Shown piece by piece: positions 9,590 through 21,300 of a stretch of DNA of 34,813 nucleotides. The notes below the pieces were generated by a model. The model was not told the DNA's origin and did not search any database. It saw only the letters and a list, made by a program, of their open reading frames with translations. Source of the DNA: Klebsormidium nitens. Taxonomy: Eukaryota > Streptophyta > Klebsormidiophyceae > Klebsormidiales > Klebsormidiaceae. A program made the position numbers and the translations under genes. The stretch lies in contig DF237715.1 of assembly GCA_000708835.1 (NCBI GenBank), positions 1-34,813 of the forward strand, written 5' to 3'. Position 1 is the stretch's first letter. Each line of letters opens with the position of its first letter.

Positions 9590-11036
9590 TCGCATCTCGT
9601 TTCTTATTCGGAATCATACCTTAGCCGTACGGGTAGGGGGTCCACTACAAAATGACCCTTACCGTGGCTAGTATTACCATTACCGTAGGGTTTCAAGTTT
9701 CAAGTTTAGAGTGCCTGCCTTCTTCTGGACAGGATCGAAGTTGATTCTAACCAGGTTTTGTGGACTCTTCAAACTCGACTGGTTTTCTTCATAGCTTTCA
9801 TGTGCTTCCTTGCAAGGCGCTTTGAAGTGCAGCATTGAACAACATTGTAGAGGGGAAGTACACAGAGCAAAAGGAGTAGTAGGAAGATGAAGCAGAAGAA
9901 AGAGAAAAACGATGAGAGTGGTGATGGGAAGGGTTCGGTCCGGGTCCAGGGCAAGAGGGCGAAGGGTAGGGACAGGCAGGAGGGACAGCGGGTGGTACAG
10001 GGGGCTGGCAAGGAGCGGCGCTTCCAGCCAAGGGCTTTCAGGAGCAGAAAGGTGAATTATATGTGCAAGCCCGTTCCCCAAGGCTCAGATTTGTGGACTC
10101 AAGTTGGTCAGGAAGCGGAAGCATTTGAATACATGGAGAACAGGCAGAAGGAGACCCAATGTGCGAGCCCCAGGGTGGTGCACTGGTCGAGTGAGGCTGA
10201 TGCAGGCGAAGGAAGGAGACTTGGGATCCAAAAGCAGAGCACCATCATGGAAGGCTCTGTTTGGAGCGAGGGCGTATTTTGTCCCCCTGAATGAGTCTGC
10301 ATGTCGGCCAGGCACGTGCACTGGAGTCAGGTCAAATTGGGGTTATGTCATGCTGTTCACTCTTTGTCCAAATGTCTTTGGACAAACCAGAGCATTCTGG
10401 GCAAGTAAGCTAGTGGAAGACAGCTGCACAGCACACACAACTTCTTAGCTTCCATTTTCCCAAAATGGTCTTCCTCGTGTCTAGTCCCAGGAACAAGTGT
10501 ATATTTGTACAACTGCGACAGGCGCGATGCGACAGGCGTGATCAGTGACCTCAGTTCCTCAGGTGTCCTCAGATGTTTTAAATCTCAGACTCCTTTCAAA
10601 GCATGGTATCTCAGGAAGTTCCTTTCATAAGCATTTTGCAGAATGATCGAAGCGTACCCTTAGACCGTTCTTCTGATTCTTCCAGGAGGGGAGGCTGGAG
10701 GATCTGGGCTGGCCAGCAAGGAAGGAGTGCCCGCGAGCTCCTCCCCCTGCCCCCCACGAGCCCCCCTGTGCGGGGAATGGAGGGCCCCTGACATGGGCGG
10801 TCCCGGAAAAGAGGAAGCGGCCTGCTGACCCCCCCGCCCCAAGACCGGAGCCACCGCGCGAACCACCAGGGTTCTGGGGCGAGGGGGAAGGAAGTGGAGG
10901 AAGGGTCGTGAAGGAGGGAAGGGAGGGGCCGTGGCGTCACGAGGAGAGGGTGAGGGGAAAGCGGAAAGCAGTTGCTAAGCTCCAGGGAAAGAGAGGCCCG
11001 GGTGTGGGTCTCTGGATAGCAGCCGGCGAAGAGGAG
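9590..11036. other. Intergenic or 5' region between the two large genes
   Basis: The stretch contains a charged, low-complexity ATG frame at 9887-10294 (Lys/Arg/Gln/Glu-rich, 135 codons) with no recognised domain. From 10.6 kb it becomes a GC-rich, purine-rich region leading into the membrane-protein gene. The frame of that gene stays open upstream to 10908 but without an ATG. No promoter motif can be named with confidence. Confidence 0.4.
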
Positions 11037-14000
11037 ATGGGACCCTCCGCCGAGGAGCTGGCGGCTCGGAAGAGGTCGAAGCGGAAACGGAACATAAAGA
11101 AGGACCTCGAGCGCAAGACTGCAGTGCGAGCCGCCAAGGAGCTTAGGAGGAGAAACAAGAGGGACGACGCCGCCCTCGCGATGTGCGCAGTGGTGCTCCC
11201 CACGGCGAACCCCTTCCGCGACCCCCCCCTCCCTCGTAGAACGCGCTGTTGCCCGTTCTGTACTTATGCCGCGTTGCACACTGAGAGGACGTGGGCGGGG
11301 TGGAGCCCTGAGTTCATTTCTCATGTCTGTGATAAGTGCGTGGAGCAGCGGGCGAGGCAGGAGCGGTGGTGGCTCGCCGAGCTCGCCGACTTCCCTGACA
11401 TCGAGGCCAGGGAACCGGGCGCGACGGGCATGATGTGGGAGCACGAGGCCATGCTTCACCGGCGCCTCCACCTGCGCCGGCGACTCCGCCGCAAGCTGCG
11501 AGCCAAAGCTTCCGAGCGCAGTAGGGCCGGCAGGGATCCCACCCATCCAGCCCGCATGAAGAAGTGCCCCCTGTGCCCGCGGCGGGGCAAGTGTCAGGAG
11601 GCCGACGCCCCGGAAGCTCCGCCGGTCGAGACCCCCCCGGCAGCGGAGGCGAGCGGCAGCGAGGCGCTGCGGGCCGAGCGGGGCCGCCTGGTGCTGCTGC
11701 AGATCATGGGCGTGCCGCGGTGCACAGAGCGCAAGCTGCCGCTGGAGCTGGAGGCACGCATGGGGCTGGTGGTCAGTGGAGCTGTCGTTTCCTTGCTGTC
11801 GATCGGGAAAAGACGGCTCTTCTTGTCAACAGTCCATCTGCATTCGATGGCACGGGGTATGAGAATGAGGAGGCAGTGTCGTGCAAAAATGTCTGCGAGC
11901 ACTTCCCTGCTGGCAGTTGGACGTGCTCTGACCTTCATCTGGAGTCTGTAGCTGGGAAAGAGCCTCGAGCCACAAACCTCAGGACTGGAAGCTTTTCGAG
12001 GCCCTCTTCTGAAAACGAATGATGTGGCCCCCTCAGACCGTTGCTCAGCCTACCATCACACCACTTCAGCGACATGGTGTCGAAGGTCTTGTGATGCGCA
12101 TTAGTTTGTAAAGCGCTTTATCATATCGCAGGTGCTGGTTCTTGCGGCCATCTTGCTCTGCTGCTGGCTGCTGCTGTTACTCTTCCTGAGCGCCATCGTC
12201 ATCAACAAGCCTAGGCACGAAAGCGTCCTACAGGTCAGTCGCACCTCCGCGCAGCGGAGGTGCTTTCGTCTTCACGTACAACCTTCGAGTTTCTCCTTCT
12301 CGCTGCCCTGGATGTGTGTGGGTTTAGTCCTGGGGGGACAACATGTCACCTTGGGAGGCGTACATCTGTCCTAGAAGGACTCGGGTCGAGCTGGTGAGGT
12401 GGGACTGGATCTGGGGGAGCACACGGGCCGAGGACGGTGGTGAAAAGCTTGCAGACTTTCAGCTGACCTTTGGGATCAGGGCAACAAATGTACTTGCGCT
12501 GGCGCTGGCGCTGGCGCTGGCGCTGCGATTTGTCTGAGACAGCCAAGCGCCAAGTCCTTCGAGAAGAACGAAAGCTCTTTGAGTGAGAAGGGTGCCGACG
12601 GACTGCTTTCTTTGGACTATCAAGAGACAAGATGAGAGATTGAGGCAGCGGCTGAGGTTAATCGAGAGGACGCCTAGCCGAGGGAGAATGAGAGCAGCCA
12701 GCAAGTTTGCTGGACAATGCGCTCGACAAGACGAGACTGACGGCCGCATACCTCGTAGCCAAGGTTGCCTCACGTTGTCTTCGTTCTCCACGCTCCATCC
12801 TGATTCCCTCTACTCCATTTGAGCATGCCAACGAAGTTGTCATCGTTGGAACTCTTTCTTGTTTCGTTGCAAAGAATCAAGCTTAGGTTGGGTTAACGGG
12901 GCAGTTGCAGGTTGGTGAACGAGACAACTGCTTTCTTGCGAGATGAGACGGGGTTCTCAGCTTGACCGTCGCCTTGAGAAAGTCAATCTAACAGAATTGA
13001 AAAGGGGGCTGCTTGCGCTCCTTCTGACAATCGGTTCCCCACGCAGGAAGGGCGGATTTTAGGTGTCTGCCAACGGGGTCTTGCTCCTTTTAAAAGATCG
13101 GCTTTAGGAACCACTGGGCCACTCCTGTGCGAAGCTGCAGTTTTTTCCTTTGCTCTCTGGTTCTCAAAGAAGGCTTCCCCAAGTCGTTGCATTCTCGTCT
13201 CCCGCAAGATCTTCATTTGCTTCGCTTTTGGCGGCTTCTCGCCTCTTCACGTCCGTTGCGCACGGCTCGGATGACGTCATCTGCTCGCAGTCACCATCAA
13301 GCAACCAAACGCTCAAAACGAAGCCCCTTTACGTGCCCCTCCTCTTTTCATGTTTCTTCGCAAAGTCTCCATCCAGTTCCGAAACGCCACTGCAAGATTT
13401 TAAGCATCCTGAGCGCATGCTTGCTCTTAATTTTAAAGGTCTGCCTTTCCGTCCGATCCCATACCGTTCCATGCGCAAACTGCGCCGCATTCGCAGCATG
13501 CTGTCAATTCCATTCCGCTGCTCACTGATTCCGCTCCGATTCCGCTCCGTTTTGCAGGCCAGTGCCGAGGCGCCCTCCCAGCGGCTGATGAAGGCTGTGA
13601 TCGCCTTGAACAAAGCCGTGCGCGCGCTCATGTTCGCGACCGTCCTCTGCGTCTTCTTTTTCTTCATCTGCTCCCTCGAACAGGTGAGGCCGCAAAGCGA
13701 CCTTGTTAACTTCTTGTCGGTTCTCTAACAACTCTCCTGTTCCTATCGCGCATCTTGGATCGACCGCAGCTCGGCTTTGCTTGATGAACGTAGTGCTGCC
13801 GCCCCTTTAAATCGACCCGTCCCACCTGCAATGTTTCGCAAAGCTAGGAGTGTTCACAGCTCTTCTGCTTCAGAAATCTGCCGATGATTCTTGAAACAGC
13901 GTTGGTTTCAATGCAACCGGCGCACTAGCTTTTACCAGCTTCGCTTAGTCCTCGCCTTCTGATCCGTAACCTTGACCACCTCTAACCCCCACCGCTGGAT

Positions 14001-14349
14001 CCTCCACCAGGTTGCCCCTCTGGAAAGCATCCGCTTCCATGCATGCTACTTCGCGCTCACCCTCTCGTGCTCCGTCCTCACGGCCGTGCGCGCGCTGTTC
14101 CGGCGTCCCAACCGACGCCCGCTCCACTGGTCGGCCGCTCTAGTTGACGCCGGCCTCAGCTTCGGCCGCATGATCACCGTCGTCTGGCACTGGGCCGTAG
14201 CAATGGTTGCGGTGACGGGCCTGCTGTACATCGACTGCCGGCAGGTCCAGGCTGACTGGGGCACGAGGCTCGGGAAGCCAAGGCTGCAGCTGGCAATGCA
14301 GAGCAATCTGAGCGTCGAGCAAGAAGTAAGGAAAGCGGTCCAAAGCTAG
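11037..14349 (+). CDS. Cys-rich basic protein with four membrane segments, function unknown
   Basis: Phase-0 exons at 11037-11771, 12132-12233, 13558-13683 and 14011 onward are joined by GT-AG introns. The last exon either runs to a stop at 14349 or is spliced at 14325 (GAA|GTAAGG) into the next gene. The start is the first in-frame ATG (11037), followed by a basic stretch (RKRSKRKR). Exon 1 has paired cysteines (CPFC, about 11250; CDKC, about 11330; CPLC plus C, about 11570), suggesting zinc binding, then Arg/His-rich helical sequence. Exons 2 and 3 each encode one hydrophobic segment (LVLAAILLCCWLLLLLFL; MFATVLCVFFFFICSL). Exon 4 encodes two (around ACYFALTLSCSVL and VVWHWAVAMVAVTGLLYI) and a polar end. 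Roughly 195-210 residues of soluble N-terminus precede four transmembrane helices. I do not recognise the family. Confidence 0.6.
12496..12525 (+). repeat. Hexanucleotide microsatellite (GCGCTG)x5
   Basis: Five perfect copies of GCGCTG lie in the intron 12234-13557 of the membrane-protein gene. Confidence 0.95.
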
Positions 14350-14983
14350 CACTTCGGTTCTGATCGACCGCGTTTGTCTGAACCGGACCACTTGGGTTTG
14401 CAGAACCGATTGCTGCTTGGTGAGGCTGGAAGTGGCGGGTTCAGAACAGTCCTAGAGCAGGTGCCAGTCAAGGCTGGCGTTTCACCCGCATTCGTCCAAT
14501 CTAATCACGTCAATCCTTGGAAGCACTTATCCTTGCCGTGTCTGAGGTGGTGGCTTGGACCTCTCACAGCGAGGAAAGATAAGCACGTCCAAGACGTTTA
14601 GTATCGAACAACCGTCCTCGTCCCGATTCAATTTCTTCGCTTTCTGCATCCAATCTGCCCCGTAAAGCTCGAAATGGCCGGTGCGAATCGATCTCAGCAT
14701 GGTGACGCGCTTCCGTTCTTGACTTAACCAAACTTCCGAGATAATCACTCAAGGCTGGTTTTGACCAGGTGCGCTCTTTGAACTTCGTTTTGATGGTCCA
14801 ACTTTGCCGTGAGAAGCATCTTGGGCACCTCTGTGGATTTCGGCTACACTGTTTGGTTGACCGATTGGCTACTGATCTCGTCCGCCACTAAGTTTTCAGG
14901 TTCCTCTTTCTCTTCTTTGAAGATCCGAGTCAATGGTCGATTCTGCACGGGTTGTCCTATAACACCTGTCGTTCATGTCGGTA

Positions 14984-15387
14984 CCCCGTCGACTGCCAGT
15001 CGGAGCTCCCAGCGCTGAGGAATGTGCGCGAGTCTTGGGAGGCGCACTCGAACGCAGACAATCTACGTGCTTTCGCATAGAATCGAGTAGGGTGATTTTG
15101 AATTTCTCAGATGAAAGTTTGCTCTAGTGCGCCAAGTCAGTGCTTCGTCAACTGGCGGCCGCAGCTGCTGCTGCCGAAAGGTCCGCGCAAGGTCTGGGAG
15201 GCGCACTTACACCTGTATGCAGACATGCTCTCTACTACACACAACATGCAACACGGGCAACCCTCAGAATGACCTTGCACTCGTGTGCAAACCTGGAACC
15301 CCGTGAATTGGCCGCCGCAGCTGCTGGCGCTGACAAATTCGCGCGAGGTCTGGCAGGCACACTCGCATGCGGGCGACGAGATGCTCG
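14984..15387 (+). repeat. Tandem triplication of a ~157 bp exon-containing segment
   Basis: Three diverged copies start near 14984, 15143 and 15299. Each has a CCGTNAACTGG-like start, a GCGCNAGGTCTGG-like core, GAGGCGCAC-like sequence and GAGATGCT-like sequence. The linker (CTCAGA...TTGC...GTGYGCMAA) is also shared between copies, so the whole unit was duplicated. Copies 2 and 3 keep the acceptor GGCCGCAG (or CCGCCGCAG) followed by CTGCTG. Copy 3 continues into the exon 15321-15485 of the CR gene. Copy 2 stays open for a while, and copy 1 runs into a stop soon after the homologous part. Confidence 0.75.
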
Positions 15388-18300
15388 CGTCATCCGAGGA
15401 GCTGACGAAGGTCAAGGGGCTGTCCGTCGTGCCTGTCACCATGGAAGGCGACCTGAAGGATGCCCAAAACTTCAAGAAAGCGCAGGTGACGGCTCGTCAG
15501 GATGATGCAAATCGTGGAGATGTGAACACAAAAATCATGAGTTTTGAGTTTAGAATCTTGCAATTGTCAATCCCCGAAAGGCCTGCAGTTGAAGACGCCG
15601 GAGGCCAAGGCGGCCGAGCTGAACGACGTTTAAGAGTTTTGAGGGGCACGAAAATATTCCCCGAGGGTGCTTGAGAGAGTGTATTTTCTCCACTAGCAGC
15701 CATGATTTCTTGATACCCAGCGATCCGGTGTTTGACTGGAAGCTTGGACCCTTCCATTTTATTCTTCTCTCTCTTTCATTTTCTCCTCTCTGTTGCCAGT
15801 GAATTCGAATCTTGAGAAGTACCTCCCGAGCCTTGTCCTGGCCTTGAGATTCGCTCGAACTCCTATATTCGGTCTGCTGACTCACGGGAGGCGTCGAATT
15901 GGACTTGTTTCAAGATATGCTTGGACTACAGGGCTCGACTTCTCACAGGGCTCGACACGTTTATTCAACGAGGCATTAGAATATGCAGTCCCTGGCTACG
16001 CTGGAGCCACTCTCCATTTTCGTCGCTCTCAAGCTTATTCCGTCTTATGAAAGGGCTCTCATAAATCCAACACTCTGTCGTTCCTTCCCTTCGCTGCAGG
16101 GAGAGTCTCCCGCTGGTTCTGTGGATTCCATGCATCGCGCGCCAACATGCAGGGGACCAAGAATGCAGCTTCTGGTTCGAACACCAGAAGGCGGAACCCT
16201 TGCGACGTTCACTGCTCCATCTGCCACTGTCGCACACCTGATGACGCAACTAGAGGTGGGTGGCTAGCCTTGCTGTGGTAACGGCGCTCCGACTATCTCA
16301 TTTCCGGAAAAGCTTATGCTGAAAAGTAGAGCTTGGCTTCTGGTATAATGGTAGGTCAATTGAAGTTGAAGTCAGTTGAAGTGAGGCAAGCAGCTCTGCA
16401 GTTTGTTGGGGTGCACCATAATTCAGACGACAGAGATATGTGATCTGGAGTGGTACGCGAAGCACAAGGTTGGACTCTGCAATGGACTGCGAGATCTTAG
16501 AACGTATTTGGCCCGGCTGCTGATACCTAGCGCAACGTGCCCCTCACATAGGTTTCTTCTGCGTGTAAATTCAGGGGCTGCTGCCAATCGCGGTCATAAG
16601 GCTGTCCTTTGGTGGGCGGCCTCTCGATCCGACCATGCCCCTACGAAGCTATGGGATCAGGCCCCTCCACACACTGGAAGCCCAGTATCGCCTTAGGGGA
16701 GGAGGTGGACACGGTGACGAGACCGGAGGAGCAGGAGGATCAGCTGAAAGCCGCACTGCAAAGGGGGTATGTCTCACCTTTGCATCACCTCAGCAACTTT
16801 CTAGTTTTGGACTGCGGATTTTCGTTACAAACGGTTTCCATAAGATTCGTACCAAGGCCACAAAGTGCCTTCGACATACCGAGCTGCAACCGGTTTCCTT
16901 TTACCGAAAACAGCTATGCATCCGTGCCTAAACCCCGATCTCGGAGAAGGTGGTCCAGGCAGCCCTGATTGCTTGGCAGGGTGGCAAGATTGCAAGTATG
17001 TGTCCTGGATGCCTGTTTGAGACCACGCTCTTACACTGTAAGCAACTTTCGCTTCTTGGTAACAGAAGATGTTGCCTTTTGGTATTTAATAGCAACTCGA
17101 GATTGCATAAGCGCAATCCAGGCCTTAACAAATCTGTTTACAGGGCAGCTCAGATTGAGTTGGAGTTGTATTGGGAGCTATGAGGTCCCCAGTCAGGGCA
17201 GAAACGGTTTGGATTAGAATGGAAAAATCTGGTAAGGCCATCTCGAAGAGGCCGTATCCTTTATTATCGTACAAATGCTTTGCCGATGCTCGGGAAAAAT
17301 CCTCTTTCGCTTTCCAACATTGTGCTTTCGATCGGGCCTCTGTGTCCCCCGCATCCAGCACACTCCCAACGACCGGCGCTGTAGCAAAACAGGACATGCC
17401 CAAGACAAGGTGGGGCTCGGACAATATGGTGCCGTCGAGGGTGAGCTGGGAGTCGTTGCCCTCAAGATTCACAAGTTAGATTTGTTCGGTTGCGGGACTC
17501 TTGCTAAAGTCGCTTTTCCCTTGCAGGACGCATGCGAGAAGTCGTACATCTACATCACGAGGAGGGGCTCCTCCGATGCTTCCGATCCGATCCCCTTGCC
17601 CTGCGAACGGGTTGCGGTCATGCAGTACCTCGACGAGGAGCTGGGCTGGGGAAAAGGCCGTCTGCTTCGACGAACTGGTGACGAAGAGGTTGCGACGCTC
17701 CCGGGGGACAAGCTTGAGGCCGGCGAATACGTCTTTGTTGCTCAACAAGGTGAGGGCAATTACCGTCATCTTCCTGCTCTCGTATGTGAAGGAGTCCAGT
17801 CGAGTTCTGATCTGACCCTTGGGGCTCGTGGTGAAAGCTGCTGAAGCAGAACCCTCGTTGGACGTGATCCCAACTTACAGAAAGTCGTTGGGCTGATTAC
17901 GGTCGTATCGATAGGGACCCATTCCTCTCGTAACGCTCTTGCCTCTAGTTTCTGGTTGGCGATCCGAGAGAGGCCGCCTGGCAGCTGCGAATTCTGGTTT
18001 TCCGAGCACTCGAAGAGAACTCATACGAAACCCAATTCAAGCTGCGATGTACATCTTATAGACCATGTTCGAGGGAGTCGTAAGTGGGGTTCTCGTCTTC
18101 TGCCTCCTTTGTCTTTCTCACGTAAACACTTTGCTGGAGTGCACTCCAGGTGGCCCGGACGTTTCTGTTGTCGAGTGGTTGGTGTCCGAATATGGGGATC
18201 TACTGAAGAAGGCGCATTCTCGCGAGCCGCTTGGTGCCCTGAGGGATGGTGGCTTCGATCCCGAAGCTGCAATCCAAGACCACATCAGGCTTCAGGGCCG

Positions 18301-21300
18301 GAAGGAGGCGTTCGAGTGCTGCATCACATTGATGGCGAATATCTTCAGTATCTGGAAAAGGCGGAATCCCAACCTTGACCAGCGGGACTACCGGCGGCAC
18401 GTGGTTCATCTGCTTCTATTGAGCTGCCCCGGGTCAGGTCAGTCCTTCCGGAAGGCTGGTCCATGCGGCCATGGTTGCTGTTAACAAGCATCTGTGCGTA
18501 AGCTCCAATCTGATGCTTTCGTGTCGCGCAATTCATGGTCCTTGGTGTGACAGGGCCAGTTATTAGGTATCCTTCCTTCTATCATCTTCAAACCCTCACC
18601 GTTCCCTTCTTGCCGCCTCTCAATACTTCCTTCGATTTGACGTACACAGGAAAGACGACGTTCTTGACCTATATCCTCCGCTGGCTGAGGGAGTGGCTCA
18701 AGAAGCCCAGCGCGTACCTGAAAGGGTGGCTAGGAGGAACTATGTTCGGCGAGGGAAACCTGTCCGGCGAGAAGTTAAAACTAGTGCACGAGATGCTTGG
18801 CGCGTTGCGCATAGCTGCAGGCAGCACCGGATTCCACACGTTCGGGATGCTCAGGCAAGTTTTAGTCTCCGCTCTGATATCGACTGTGGAGAACGGAGGT
18901 GTCTGCTCGGCAGTTAGGGACTTTCTTCTGATCGTCTTAGTTTAGTGGCCAGCTCACTCGCTCGTCCATTCATCCTTCTCTTGCCGCTCTTCTGTTTGCA
19001 GTGCTTGTTATAGGAACCAGTGTTTGTGAAGGGCTTTTGTGGAAAGTTCAATTAAAATCGTCTCTACGATTCAGGGTGGAGGAGGAGGGCGTGAGTACTA
19101 CGGAAGCTGAAGCCGCGGACGGCTTCACGGCCAAGAACGCGCCAGCGCTGAGGTTGCTCTACGCACTCCTATGCCCTCTCGACTCCACGCCGTCCGAGAA
19201 ACCGCCAGGGGGATACTATTCCTTCCTGCGCCGCTTCTCTGAGGGGCCGTCCACCGTCAAGGATCGCATCTTGATCCAAGACGTCGTCGCTTTCGCTCGC
19301 GAAGGGCTCGAGATCCCCGAAGGAGAACTGCTCCTCATGCCCCTGTTGATCGACGAGGGCAATATTGCCAAAGGGGTGTTTTTGAATGTGAGCTTCTTCT
19401 CTTGCTGTTTCGAAAAGCTCAACGGCTTCTCCTATTACCGTCGAGTTACCTGAGGAATAGAGCCTGTCGTTTCCAGAGGGACGTGCTTAAGACCCTTTGG
19501 TTTCTTGGCGCTTCCTTTCAAAGTGCAAGATGAGTTGCACAGTCTTCAAAACTTTCAGTCTGCGTTTGTCAAAGTGCTTGTTCCCTGGCTGCAGGTTTCC
19601 AGCGGCAAACTGCAGAGGTCTCCTATGCTCGACTTGACTGATAGGTTTCTTCATCGTACCTTGCAGGAGAATCCTCCCCAAACAGGAGACAACCCCACGT
19701 GGTTGAAGTGGTTTCTTAGTAAAATCACCCTCGCTAACAACGACGACACAAGCAATCTGAACCTGATCATCCCCATAACCGCAACAACGCGGTGGGATTC
19801 GACAAGTCTTCAGTGGACTGCAAGCGGGCAGGCTCAAGCCACTTATATCCCCCTCAAGCCCCTCTCCCTGACTGAGCGAAAAGAAGTGATTTGCGATCTA
19901 GCTACCCGTGTAGCAGCTCACAACGGTCGACCCGCACTCGATCACGAAGATCTGCCCCTTGCCCTGCGTAACGACGGCCTCGACATCGTTGGCGGCAATC
20001 CACGCCTTGTGTCGTGGCTGCTCGAGGGCATTGGGGGCCGGTCCTGGGCAACGGGTAAGCACCTTGAATCTGCACTCGCACAAAGAGCACAGACTTCGGA
20101 GAGTTCTTGCAAGTAAGGAAGAACGCCTGACACACTGATCTAAAAAAGAAATGTCGGCTGGATAGCTCCCCTCCATCACCAATTGTCGGGCTTCCTCCGA
20201 AAGTCACCCTAGTATCTGCAGGTCAGGTTCATTAACAAGGTGGAATTAAAGTCTCCGCGTAGCGAGGCTCGTATGCTTCCTCCTCAGTGGCCTTGACATT
20301 GTGGAGAATCAGTACCCGGTTGGGAGCTTTTCTTCTGAGATGTGCTAGGAGAATCGCATTCCCATTGTCACACAGCTCTGCCGATGGAGCTGCAGCCCAT
20401 CGTTGGTCCTGGTAATCACGATTCATTGTGATGGTTCTTCCACTTTTGTGCAGGCCTTGACGAAGCCGTCAAAGCCATCACGCCTTCGAACCTGGTGAAC
20501 ATTGTGAAGAAAGTGAAGCAGGCGGCGTATGAGCAATTGAAACTCAAAAGAATCATCGACCTCACAGCGTCGCCGGAGGTTAAGAAGAGCTGCCTGCAGG
20601 TTGTGGTCGCGACGATGATGCTGGATCTGCTGGTGAAGAGGAAAGAGAGATTGAAGGACCCGTTTTCGGGGCTGGACTTGCCCATCACCTGGGGGGAGCT
20701 CGAGGGCGACGGGGTTGTGGAACTTATCCCCCTGGTGAGCTCCTCAACCGCTAAAGCTGATCATGCACGGTTAATATCAGCAGCCTTTCGTACGGCCTTT
20801 GATGTAGGTCAGCATTTGTTGCTCCACTGGTCGCTTTATCGAGCACAGGGCGTGATGCTTCCAGCAGAGTTGTTCAAGGGACCGTGTTTCGAAAAGGTAA
20901 CGCTTCTGCAAGAGCAAGCAGTGCCTTCTGGCATGCGTTCTCAACATGTTCTTCAAGTTTTGCAATTGGGCAAACACTGAAGATGCGCAAGATTGTCAAC
21001 CCTTCCGTCTGTCGCTGCAGCTCAGAGTCGGGGTTTTGCAGCCAAGCCAAACCGCCTCAGGAGGCCCAAGCTCCACCAATCCCAACTCGGTGCAGAGGTT
21101 GCCCGAGGACCTTCCGTCAGCGACTCGAGCGACACCTGCTCCTCTCCTCATTCCCCTAAGCCAGCCATCGTCACACCAGCCCGTCACTCCCTCTGCTGCT
21201 CTGCCTGCGCAATCGGCCACCGCGCTTCCGATTCCTCCGAGCCCAACTTCCCTTTCTCCTTTAGAAGGAGCCGATGCCGCAGAACCTGTCGCAACTCCTT

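Noticed and set aside
10611-11546. Minus-strand frame of 311 codons opposite the membrane-protein gene
   Set aside because: It is low-complexity Pro/Arg/Leu-rich, as expected for the antisense of a GC-rich exon. The plus strand has Cys pairs and phase-consistent downstream exons.
18851-18858. GC-AG donor (CAG|GCAAGT) for the Walker A exon of the CR gene
   Set aside because: It gives phase 2 and then a stop in the next exon. The GT donor at 18899 keeps the frame.
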